This document shows positions 1 to 12,000 of a stretch of 64,000 nt of DNA, in pieces. The DNA is from Hypericum androsaemum (taxonomy: Eukaryota > Streptophyta > Magnoliopsida > Malpighiales > Hypericaceae). The position numbers were made by a program, and so were the translations under genes. Below the pieces are notes generated by a model, which saw nothing but the letters and a program-made list of their open reading frames with translations, searched no databases and was not told the DNA's origin. The number at the start of each line of letters is the position of its first letter. Position 1 is the stretch's first letter. The stretch is from positions 13,775,691 to 13,839,690 of the forward strand of contig OZ023185.1 in the NCBI GenBank assembly GCA_963995505.1, written 5' to 3'.

Positions 1-3000
1 CTTGCCTTTTCATGCCTTTTCATGCCTTTTCTTGCCTTTTCATGCCTTTTCTTGCCTTTTCTTGCCTTTTCTTAATTTTCTTGCCTTTTCATCCCTTTTC
101 TTGCCGTTTCTTGAGTTTTCATGCCTTTTCTTGCCTTTTCATGCATTTTCTTGCCTTTTCATGCCTTTTCTTGCCTTTTCTTTCCTTTTCATGCCTTTTC
201 TTGCATTTTCATTCCTTTTCATGCCTTTTCAAGCCTTTTCTTTACTTTTGATGGCTTTTCTTGCCTTTTCTTGCCTTTTCATGCCTTTTCTTGCCTTTTC
301 ATGCCTTTTCTTGCCTTTTCATGCCTTTTCTTGCCTTTTCATACCTTTTCATGCCTTTTCAAGCCTTTTCTTGCCTTTTCATGCCTTTTCTTGCCTTTTC
401 ATGAATTTTCATGCCTTTTCTTGCCTTTTCATGCCTTTTCATGCCTTTTTTTGCCTTTTCATGCCTTTTCATGTCTTTTATGGTCTTTTCATGCCTTTTC
501 TTACCTTTCCATGCCTTTCCATGCCTTTTCTTGCCTTTTCATGCCTTTTCTTTCATTTTCATGCCTTTTCATGCGTTTTCATGCCTTTTCTTGCCTTTTC
601 ATGCCTTTTCATGCCTTTTCTTGCCTTTTTTTTGCCTTTTCTTGCATTTTCTTGCCTTTTCATGCCTTTTCATGCTTTTTCATGCCTTTTCTTGCCTTTT
701 CATGCCTTTTCATGCCTTTTCTTGCCTTTTCATGCTTTTTTTTTGCCTTTTCTTGCCTTTTCTTATCTTTTCATGCCTTTTCATGCCTTTTCTCGCCTTT
801 TCATGCCTTTTCTTGCCTTTTCATGCCTTTTCTTGCTTTTTCTTGGCTTTTCATGCCTTTTCTTGCCTTTTCTTGCCATTTCTTGGCTTTTCATGCCTTT
901 TGATGACTTTTCTTGCCTTTTCTTACCTTTTCATGCATTTTCACGCCTTTTCTTGCCTTTTCATGCCTTTTCATGCCTTTTCTTACCTTTTCTTGTCTTT
1001 TCATGCCTTTTCTTGCCTTTTCTTGCCTTTTCATACTTTTTCTTGCCTTTTCATGCCTTTTCTTGCCTTTTCTTGTCTTTTCATGCCTTTTCTTGCCTTT
1101 TCATGCCTTTTCTTACCTTTTCATGCCTTTTCTTGCCTATTCTTGCCTTTTCTTGCCTTTTCATGCCTTTTCATGCCTTTTCTTGCCTTTTCATGCATTT
1201 TCTTGCCTTTTCTTACATTTTCATGCCTTTTTTTGCCTTTTCTTGCCTTTTCATGCATTTTCTTGGCTTTTATTGCCTTTTCTTTCCTTTTCATGCCTTT
1301 TCTTGCATTTTCATTCATTTTCATGCCTTTTCATGCCTTTTCTTTACTTTTCATGCCTTTTCTTGGCTTTTCTTGCCTTTCCATGCCTTTTCTTGCCTTT
1401 TCATGCCTTTTCTTGCCTTTTTTGCCTTTTCATGCCTTTTCTTGCCTTTTCATGCCTTTTCATGCCTTTTCAAGCCTTTTCTTGCCTTTTCATGCCTTTT
1501 CATGCCTTTTCTTTACTTTTCATGCCTTTTCTTGCCTTTCCATGCCTTTTCTTGCCTTTTCATAACTTTTCATGCCTTTTCTTGCCTTTTCATGCCTTTT
1601 CTTGCCTTTTCTTGCCTTTTCATGCCTTTTCATGCCTTTTCTTGCCTTTTCAAGCCTTTTCTTGCCTTTTCATGCCTTTTCTTGCCTTTTCTTGTATTTT
1701 CTTGCCTTTTCATCCCTTTTCTTGCCTTTTCTTGAGTTTTCATGCCTTTTCTTGCCTTTTCATGCATTTTCTTGCCTTTTCATGCCTTTTCTTGCCTTTT
1801 CTTTCCTTTTCATGCCTTTTCTTGCATTTTCATTCCTTTTCATGCCTTTTCAAGCCTTTTCTTTACTTTTGATGGCGTTTCTTGCCTTTTCTTGCCTTTT
1901 CATGCCTTTTCTTGCCTTTTCATGCCTTTTCTTGCCTTTTCTTGCCTTTTCTTGTATTTTCTTGCCTTTTCATCCCTTTTCTTGCCGTTTCTTGAGTTTT
2001 CATGCCTTTTCTTGCCTTTTCTTTCCTTTTCATGCCTTTTCTTGCATTTTCATTCCTTTTCATGCCTTTTCAAGCCTTTTCTTTACTTTTGATGGCTTTT
2101 CTTGCCTTTTCTTGCCTTTTCATGCCTTTTCTTGCCTTTTCATGCCTTTTCTTGCCTTTTCATGCCTTTTCTTGCCTTTTTATGCCTTTTCTTGCCTTTT
2201 CATACCTTTTCATGCCTTTTCAAGCCTTTTCTTTCCTTTTCATGCCTTTTCTTGCCTTTTCATGAATTTTCATGCCTTTTCTTGCCTTTTCATGCCTTTT
2301 CATGCCTTTTCATGCCTTTTTTTGCCTTTTCATGCCTTTTCATGTCTTTTATGGTCTTTTCATGCCTTTTCTTACCTTTTCATGCCTTTTCATGCCTTTT
2401 CATGCCTTTTCTTACCTTTTCTTGTCTTTTCATGCCTTTTCTTGCCTTTTCTTGCCTTTTCATACCTTTTCTTGCCTTTTCATGCCTTTTCTTGCCTTTT
2501 CTTGTCTTTTCATGCCTTTTCTTGCCTTTTCATGCCTTTTCTTACCTATTCTTGCCTTTTCTTGCCTTTTCATGCCTTTTCATGCCTTTTCTTGCCTTTT
2601 CATGCATTTTCTTGCCTTTTCTTACCTTTTCATGCCTTTTCTTGACTTTTCATGCCTTTTCATGTCTTTTCTTACCTTTTCATGCCTTTTTTTGCCTTTT
2701 CTCGCCTTTTCATGCATTTTCTTGGCTTTTATTGCCTTTTCTTTCCTTTTCATGCCTTTTCTTGCATTTTCATTCATTTTCATGCCTTTTCATGCCTTTT
2801 CTTTACTTTTCATGCCTTTTCTTGCCTTTCCTTGCCTTTCCATGCCTTTTCTTGCCTTTTCATGCCTTTTCTTGCCTTTTCTTGCCTTTTCATGCCTTTT
2901 CTTGCCTTTTCATGCCTTTTCATGCCTTTTCAAGCCTTTTCTTGCCTTTTCATGCCTTTTCATGCCTTTTCATGCATTTTCTTTACTTTTCATGCCTTTT

Positions 3001-6000
3001 CTTGCCTTTCCATGCCTTTTCTTGCCTTTTCATGCCTTTTCTTGCCTTTTCATAACTTTTCATGCCTTTTCTTGCCTTTTCATGCCTTTTCTTGCCTTTT
3101 CTTGCCTTTTCATGCCTTTTCATGCCTTTTCTTGCCTTTTCAAGCCTTTTCTTGCCTTTTCATGCCTTTTCTTGCCTTTTCTTGTATTTTCTTGCCTTTT
3201 CATGCCTTTTCTTGCCTTTTCTTGAGTTTTCATGCCTTTTCTTGCCTTTTCATGCATTTTCTTGCCTTTTCATGCCTTTTCTTGCCTTTTCTTTCCTTTT
3301 CATGCCTTTTCTTGCATTTTCATTCCTTTTGATGCCTTTTCAAGCGTTTTCTTTACTTTTGATGGCTATTCTTGCCTTTTCTTGCCTTTCCATGCCTTTT
3401 CTTGCCTTTTCATGCCTTTTCTTGCCTTTTCTTGCCTTTTCATGCCTTTTCTTGCCTTTTCATACCTTTTCATGCCTTTTCAAGCCTTTTTTTGCCTTTT
3501 CATGCCTTTTCATGCCTTTTATGGTCTTTTCATGCCTTTTCTTGCCTTTTCATGCCTTTTCTTTCATTTTCATGCCTTTTCATGCGTTTTCATGCCTTTT
3601 CTTGCCTTTTCATGCCTTTTCTTGCCTTTTTTTTGCCTTTTCTTGCATTTTCTTGCCTTTTCATGCCTTTTCATGCCTTTTCTTGCCTTTTCATGCTTTT
3701 TTTGCCTTTTCTTGCCTTTTCTTACCTTTTCATGCCTTTTCATGCCTTTTCTCGCCTTTTCATGCCTTTTCTTGCCTTTTCATGCCTTTTCTTGCTTTTT
3801 CTTGCCTTTTCATGCCTTTTCTTGCCTTTTCTTGCCTTTTCTTCGCTTTTCATGCCTTTTGATGACTTTTCTTGCCTTTTCTTACCTTTTCATGCATTTT
3901 CACGCCTTTTCTTGCCTTTTCATGCCTTTTCATGCCTTTTCATGCCTTTTCTTACCTTTTCTTGTCTTTTCATGCCTTTTCTTGCCTTTTCATGCCTTTT
4001 CTTGCCTTTTCATGCCTTTTCTTGCCTTTTCTTGTCTTTTCATGCCTTTTCTTGCCTTTTCATGCCTTTTCTTGCCTTTTCATGCCTTTTCTTGCCTATT
4101 CTTGCCTTTTCATGCCTTTTCATACCTTTTCTTTCCTTTTCTTGCCTTTTCTTGCCTTTTTATGCCTTTTCTTGCCTTTTCTTGCCTTTTCATGCCTTTT
4201 CTTACCTTTTCATGCCTTTTCTTGCCTTTTCTTGCCTTTTCATGCCTTTCTTACCTTTTCATGCCTTTTCTTGCATTTTCATTCCTTTTCTTGCCTTTTC
4301 AAGCGTTTTCTTTACTTTTCATGCCTTTCCTTGCCTTTTCTTGCCTTTCCATGCCTTTTGTTGCCTTTTCATGCCGTTTCTTGCCTTTTCTTGCCTTTTC
4401 TTGCCTTTTCATGCCTTTTCTTGCCTTTTCATGCCTTTTCATGCCTCTTTAAGCCTTTTCTTGCCTTTTCATGCCTTTTCATGCCTTTTCATGCCTTTTC
4501 TTTAGTTTTCATGCCTTTTCATGCCTTTTCTTGCCTTTCCATGCCTTTTCTTGCCTTTTCATGCCTTTTCATGCCTTTTCATGCCTTTTCTTGCCTTTTC
4601 AAGCCTTTTCTTGCCTTTTCATGCCTTTTCTTGCACTTTCTTGCCTTTTCATGCCTTTTCTTGCCTTTTCTTGAGTTTTCATGCCTTTTCTTGCCTTTTC
4701 ATGCATTTTCTTGCCTTTTCATGCCTTTTCTTGCCTTTTCTTTCCTTTTCATGCCTTTTCATGCATTTTCATTCCTTTTCATTCCTTTTCATGCGTTTTC
4801 AAGCCTTTTCTTTACTTTTCATGCCTTTTCTTGCCTTTTCATGCCTTTCCTTGCTTTTTCTTGCCTTTTCATGCCTTTTCTTGCCTTTTCTTGCCATTTC
4901 TTGGCTTTTCATGCCTTTTGATGACTTTTCTTGCCTTTTCTTACCTTTTCATGCATTTTCACGCCTTTTCTTGCCTTTTCATGCCTTTTCATGCCTTTTC
5001 TTACCTTTTCTTGTCTTTTCATGCCTTTTCTTGCCTTTTCATACTTTTTCTTGCCTTTTCATGCCTTTTCTTGCCTTTTCTTGTCTTTTCATGCCTTTTC
5101 TTGCCTTTTCATGCCTTTTCTTGCCTTTTCATGCCTTTTCTTGCCTATTCTTGCCTTTTCTTGCCTTTTCATGCCTTTTCATGCATTTTCTTGCCTTTTC
5201 TTACCTTTTCATGCCTTTTTTTGCCTTTTCTTGCCTTTTCATGCATTTTCTTGGCTTTTATTGCCTTTTCTTTCCTTTTCATGCCTTTTCTTGCATTTTC
5301 ATTCATTTTCATGCCTTTTCATGCCTTTTCTTTACTTTTCATGCCTTTTCTTGGCTTTTCTTGCCTTTCCATGCCTTTTCTTGCCTTTTCATGCCTTTTC
5401 TTGCCTTTTTTGCCTTTTCATGCCTTTTCTTGCCTTTTCATGCCTTTTCATGCCTTTTCAAGCCTTTTCTTGCCTTTTCATGCCTTTTCATGCCTTTTCT
5501 TTACTTTTCATGCCTTTTCTTGCCTTTCCATGCCTTTTCTTGCCTTTTCATAACTTTTCATGCCTTTTCTTGCCTTTTCATGCCTTTTCTTGCCTTTTCT
5601 TGCCTTTTCATGCCTTTTCATGCCTTTTCTTGCCTTTTCAAGCCTTTTCTTGCCTTTTCATGCCTTTTCTTGCCTTTTCTTGTATTTTCTTGCCTTTTCA
5701 TCCCTTTTCTTGCCTTTTCTTGAGTTTTCATGACTTTTCTTGCCTTTTCATGCATTTTCTTGCCTTTTCATGCCTTTTCTTGCCTTTTCTTTCCTTTTCA
5801 TGCCTTTTCTTGCATTTTCATTCCTTTTCATGCCTTTTCAAGCCTTTTCTTTACTTTTGATGGCTTTTCTTGCCTTTTCTTGCCTTTTCATGCCTTTTCT
5901 TGCCTTTTCATGCCTTTTCTTGCCTTTTCTTGCCTTTTCTTAATTTTCTTGCCTTTTCATCCCTTTTCTTGCCGTTTCTTGAGTTTTCATGCCTTTTCTT

Positions 6001-8822
6001 GCCTTTTCATGCATTTTCTTGCCTTTTCATGCCTTTTCTTGCCTTTTCTTTCCTTTTCATGCCTTTTCTTGCATTTTCATTCCTTTTCATGCCTTTTCAA
6101 GCCTTTTCTTTACTTTTGATGGCTTTTCTTGCCTTTTCTTGCCTTTTCATGCCTTTTCTTGCCTTTTCATGCCTTTTCTTGCCTTTTCATGCCTTTTCTT
6201 GCCTTTTCATACCTTTTCATGCCTTTTCAAGCCTTTTCTTGCCTTTTCATGCCTTTTCTTGCCTTTTCATGAATTTTCATGCCTTTTCTTGCCTTTTCAT
6301 GCCTTTTCATGCCTTTTCATGCCTTTTTTTGCCTTTTCATGCCTTTTCATGTCTTTTATGGTCTTTTCATGCCTTTTCTTACCTTTCCATGCCTTTCCAT
6401 GCCTTTTCTTGCCTTTTCATGCCTTTTCTTTCATTTTCATGCCTTTTCATGCATTTTCATGCCTTTTCTTGCCTTTTCATGCCTTTTCATGCCTTTTCTT
6501 GCCTTTTTTTTGCCTTTTCTTGCATTTTCTTGCCTTTTCATGCCTTTTCATGCTTTTTCATGCCTTTTCTTGCCTTTTCATGCCTTTTCATGCCTTTTCT
6601 TGCCTTTTCATGCTTTTTTTTGCCTTTTCTTGCCTTTTCTTATCTTTTCATGCCTTTTCATGCCTTTTCTCGCCTTTTCATGCCTTTTCTTGCCTTTTCA
6701 TGCCTTTTCTTGCTTTTTCTTGGCTTTTCATGCCTTTTCTTGCCTTTTCTTGCCATTTCTTGGCTTTTCATGCCTTTTGATGACTTTTCTTGCCTTTTCT
6801 TACCTTTTCATGCATTTTCACGCCTTTTCTTGCCTTTTCATGCCTTTTCATGCCTTTTCTTACCTTTTCTTGTCTTTTCATGCCTTTTCTTGCCTTTTCT
6901 TGCCTTTTCATACTTTTTCTTGCCTTTTCATGCCTTTTCTTGCCTTTTCTTGTCTTTTCATGCCTTTTCTTGCCTTTTCATGCCTTTTCTTACCTTTTCA
7001 TGCCTTTTCTTGCCTATTCTTGCCTTTTCTTGCCTTTTCATGCCTTTTCATGCCTTTTCTTGCCTTTTCATGCATTTTCTTGCCTTTTCTTACCTTTTCA
7101 TGCCTTTTTTTGCCTTTTCTTGCCTTTTCATGCATTTTCTTGGCTTTTATTGCCTTTTCTTTCCTTTTCATGCCTTTTCTTGCATTTTCATTCATTTTCA
7201 TGCCTTTTCATGCCTTTTCTTTACTTTTCATGCCTTTTCTTGGCTTTTCTTGCCTTTCCATGCCTTTTCTTAACTTTCATGCCTTTTCTTGCCTTTTTTG
7301 CCTTTTCATGCCTTTTCTTGCCTTTTCATGCCTTTTCATGCCTTTTCAAGCCTTTCTTGCCTTTTCATGCCTTTTCATGCCTTTTCTTTACTTTTCATGC
7401 CTTTTCTTGCCTTTCCAAGCCTTTTCTTGCCTTTTCATAACTTTTCATGCCTTTTCTTGCCTTTTCATGCCTTTTCTTGCCTTTTCTTGCCTTTTCATGC
7501 CTTTTCATGCCTTTTCTTGCCTTTTCAAGCCTTTTCTTGCCTTTTCATGCCTTTTCTTGCCTTTTCTTGTATTTTCTTGCCTTTTCATCCCTTTTCTTGC
7601 CTTTTCTTGAGTTTTCATGCCTTTTCTTGCCTTTTCATGCATTTTCTTGCCTTTTCATGCCTTTTCTTGCCTTTTCTTTCCTTTTCATGCCTTTTCTTGC
7701 ATTTTCATTCCTTTTCATGCCTTTTCAAGCCTTTTCTTTACTTTTGATGGCTTTTCTTGCCTTTTCTTGCCTTTTCATGCCTTTTCTTGCCTTTTCATGC
7801 CTTTTCTTGCCTTTTCTTGCCTTTTCTTGTATTTTCTTGCCTTTTCATCCCTTTTCTTGCCGTTTCTTGAGTTTTCATGCCTTTTCTTGCCTTTTCATGC
7901 ATTTTCTTGCCTTTTCATGCCTTTTCTTGCCTTTTCTTTCCTTTTCATGCCTTTTCTTGCATTTTCATTCCTTTTCATGCCTTTTCTTTACTTTTGATGG
8001 CTTTTCTTGCCTTTTCTTGCCTTTTCATGCCTTTTCTTGCCTTTTCATGCCTTTTCTTGCCTTTTCATGCCTTTTCTTGCCTTTTTATGCCTTTTCTTGC
8101 CTTTTCATACCTTTTCACGCCTTTTCAAGCCTTTTCTTTCCTTTTCATGCCTTTTCTTGCCTTTTCATGAATTTTCATGCCTTTTCTTGCCTTTTCATGC
8201 CTTTTCATGCCTTTTCATGCCTTTTTTTGCCTTTTCATGCCTTTTCATGTCTTTTATGGTCTTTTCATGCCTTTTCTTGCCTTTCCATGCCTTTCCATGC
8301 CTTTTCTTGCCTTTTCATGCCTTTTCATGCGTTTTCATGCCTTTTCATGCGTTTTCATGCGTTTTCATGCCTTTTCTCGCCTTTTCATGCCTTTTCATGC
8401 CTTTTCTTGCCTTTTCATGCTTTTTTTTGCCTTTTCTTGCCTTTTCTTACCTTTTCATGCCTTTTCTCGCCTTTTCATGCCTTTTCTTGCCTTTTCATGC
8501 CTTTTCTTGCTTTTTCTTGCCTTTTCATGCCTTTTCTTGCCTTTTCTTGGCTTTTCATGCCTTTTGATGACTTTTCTTGCCTTTTCTTACCTTTTCATGC
8601 ATTTTCACGCCTTTTCATGCCTTTTCATGCCTTTTCATGCCTTTTCTTACCTTTTCTTGTCTTTTCATGCCTTTTCTTGCCTTTTCTTGCCTTTTCATGC
8701 CTTTTCTTGCCTTTTCATGCCTTTTCTTGCCTTTTCTTATCTTTTCATGCCTTTTCTTGCCTTTTCATGCCTTTTCTTGCCTTTTCATGCCTTTTCTTGC
8801 CTATTCTTTCCTTTTCTTGCCT
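1..8822. repeat. 10-bp satellite array, regular block
   Basis: Head-to-tail array of a 10-bp unit, mainly CTTGCCTTTT and CATGCCTTTT in irregular alternation. Nearly every unit is exactly 10 bp. Rare unit variants (TTGAG, AAGCC, TTTCC, ATGGTC, TTAATT) recur in a fixed order, which shows a higher-order structure: the unique TTAATT variant at 73 recurs at 5941 and the ATGGTC variant near 479 recurs near 6358, so roughly 1-2,950 is a near copy of 5,870-8,822 (offset about 5.87 kb). The plus strand is pyrimidine-rich with TTTT once per 10 bp. The array continues beyond the left edge of the window. Confidence 0.98.
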
Positions 8823-9022
8823 NNNNNNNNNNNNNNNNNNNNNNNNNNNNNNNNNNNNNNNNNNNNNNNNNNNNNNNNNNNNNNNNNNNNNNNNNNNNNN
8901 NNNNNNNNNNNNNNNNNNNNNNNNNNNNNNNNNNNNNNNNNNNNNNNNNNNNNNNNNNNNNNNNNNNNNNNNNNNNNNNNNNNNNNNNNNNNNNNNNNNN
9001 NNNNNNNNNNNNNNNNNNNNNN
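8823..9022. other. Assembly gap (200 N)
   Basis: A run of exactly 200 N inside the satellite. The round number suggests a placeholder for an unknown length. The repeat differs in regularity and higher-order pattern on the two sides, so the true array may be much longer. Confidence 0.99.
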
Positions 9023-12000
9023 CTTGCCATTTAGAGCCTTGTTCTGCCTTTTCTTGCCTTTTCATGCCTTTCTTGCCTTTTCATGCATTTTTTGCTTTTC
9101 ATGCTTTTCTTGCCTTTTCTTGCCTTTTATGCCTGTTCTTGCCTTTTCATGCCTTTTCTTACCTTTTCTTGCCGTTTCATGCCCTTTTCTTGCCTTTTCA
9201 TGCCTTTTTTTACTTTTCTGCCTTTTCATGCTTTTCTTGCCTTTTCATGCCTTTTCTTGCCTTTTCTTGCCTTTTCATGCATTTTCTTGCCTTTTCATGC
9301 TTTTTCTTGCCTTTTCTTGCCTTTTCATGCCTTTCTCTGCCTTTTCATGCCTTTTCTTACTTTTTTTGCCTTTTCATGCCTTTCTTGCCTTTTCTTGCCT
9401 TTTCTTGCCTTTTTATGCCTTTTCATCCTTTTCTTGCCTTTCTTGCCTTTTCAGGACTTTTCATGCCTTTTCATACCTTTTCATGCCTTTTCTTGCCTTT
9501 TCATGCCTTTTCTTGACTTTCTTGCCTTTATGCCTTTTCTTGCCTTTTCTTGACTGTTCTTCCCTTTTTATGCCTTTTCTTGCCATTTCTTGCCTTTTCA
9601 TGCCTTTTCATTCCTTTTCATGCATTTTCTTGCCTTTCATGCCTTTTCTTGCCTTTTCATACTTTTTCATGCCTTTTCTTGCCTTTTCATGCCTTTTCTT
9701 GCCTTTTCTTGCATTTTCATGCCTTATTTTGCCTTTTCTTGCCTTTTCATGCCTTTTCTTGCCTTTCATGCCTTTTTCTTGCCTTTTCATGCCTTTTCTT
9801 GCCTTTTCTTGCCTTTTCATGCCTTTTCTTGCCTTTTCTTACCTTTTCATGCCTTTTCTTGCCTTTTCATGCCTTTTCTTGCCTTTTGATGCCTTTTCTT
9901 GCCTTTTCTTGCATTTTGTTGCCTTTTCATGCCTTTCTTGCCTTTTCTTGCCTTTTCTTGCCTTTTCATGCCTTTTCTTGCCTTTTCATGCCTTTTTCTT
10001 GCCTTTCTTGCCTTTTCATGCCTTTTCTTGCCTTTCCTTGCCTTTTCTTGCCTTTTCTTGTCTTTTCATTCCTATTCTTGTCTTTTCTTGCCTTTTCATA
10101 CCTTTTCATGCTTTTCTTGCCTTTTCATGCCTTTTCTTGCCTTTTCTTTCCTTTTCTTGCCTTTTATGCTTTTCCTTGCCTTTTCTTGCCTTTTCATGCC
10201 TGTTCTTGCCTTTTCATGCCTTTTCTTGCCTTTTCATGCCTTTTCATTCCTTTTCATGCCTTTTCTTGCCTTTTCATGCCTTTTCTGCCTTTTCATGCTT
10301 TTTCATGCCTTTCTTGCATTTTCAAGCCATCTCGTGCCTTTTCATGCCTTTTCTTTCCTTTTCATGCCTTTTCATGCCTTTCTTGCCTTCTCTTGCCTTT
10401 TTATGCCTTTTCATGCCTTTTCATGCTTTTTCATGCCATTTCTTGCCTTTTCATGCCTTTTCATACCTTTTCTTATCTTTTCTGCCTTTTCATGCCTTTC
10501 TTGCCTTTTCATGCCTTTTCTTTCATTTTCTCTTTCTAGCCTTTTCATACCTTTTCTTGCCTTTTCTTGCCTTTTCTTACCTTTTCATGGCTTTTCATGG
10601 CTTTTCATGGCTTTTCTTGCCTTTTCATGCCTTTTCTTGCCTTTTTGCCTTTTCATGCCTTTCATGCCTTTTCTTGCCTTTTTATGCCTTTTCTGGCCTT
10701 TTCATGCCTTTTCTTGCCTTTTCATTGCATTTTCTTGCCTTTTCATGCCTTTTTATGCCTTTTCTTGCCTTTTCATGCCTTTTCTTGTCTTTTCTTGCCT
10801 TTTCTTGCCTTTTCATGCCTTTTCTTGCCTTTCATGCCTTTTCTTGCCTTTTCTTGCCTTTTCATACCTTTTCATGGCTTTTCATGCTTTTCATGACTTT
10901 TCTTGCCTTTTCCTTGCCTTTTCTTGCCCTTTCATGCCTTTTCTTGCCTTTTCTTGCCCTTTCATGCCTTTTCATGCCTTTTCATGCCTTTTCTTGCCTT
11001 TTCATACCTTTTCACGCCTTTTTCATGCCTTTTCTTGCCCTTTCATGCCTTTTCATGCCTTTTCTTGCCTTTTCATAACTTTTCATGCCTTTTCTTGCTT
11101 TTCATGCCTTTTCTTGTCTTTTCTTGCCTTTTCATGCCTTTCTTGCCATTTTAAGCCTTTTTCTTGCCTTTTCTTGCCTTTTCTTGCCTTTTCTTGCCTT
11201 TTCAGGCTTTTCATGCCTTTTCATGCCTTTTCTTGCCTTTTCATGCATTTTTTGCCTTTTCATGCCTTTTCTTGCCTTTTCTTGCCTTTTCATGCCTTTT
11301 CTTGCCTTTTCATGCCTTTTCTTACCTTTTCTTGCCGTTTCATGCCTTTTCTTGCCTTTTCATGCCTTTTTTTACCTTTTCTTGCCTTTTCATGCCTTTT
11401 CTTGCCTTTTCATGCCTTTTCTTGCCTTTTCTTGCCTTTTCATGCATTTTCTTGCCTTTTCATGCCTTTTCTTGCCTTTTCTTGCCTTTTCATGCCTTTT
11501 CTTGCCTTTTCATGCCTTTTCTTACTTTTTTGCCTTTTCATGCCTTTTCTTGCCTTTTTCTTGCCTTTTCATGCCTTTTCTTGCCTTTTCATGCCTTTTC
11601 TTACTTTTTTGCCTTTTCATGCCTTTTCTTGCCTTTTCTTGCCTTTTCTTGCCTTTTTATGCCTTTTCAATCCTTTTCTTGCCTTTTCTTGCCTTTTCAG
11701 GACTTTTCATGCCTTTTCTTGCCTTTTCATGCCTTTTCTTGACTTTTCTTGCCTTTTCATGCCTTTTCTTACTTTTTCATGCTTTTTCTTGCCTTTTCTT
11801 GACTGTTCTTCCCTTTTTATGCCTTTTCTTGCCATTTCTTGCCTTTTCATGCCTTTTCATTCCTTTTCATGCATTTTCTTGCCTTTTCATGCCTTTTCTT
11901 GCCTTTTCATACTTTTTCATGCCTTTTCTTGCCTTTTCATGCCTTTTCTTGCCTTTTCTTGCATTTTCATGCCTTATTTTGCCTTTTCTTGCCTTTTCAT

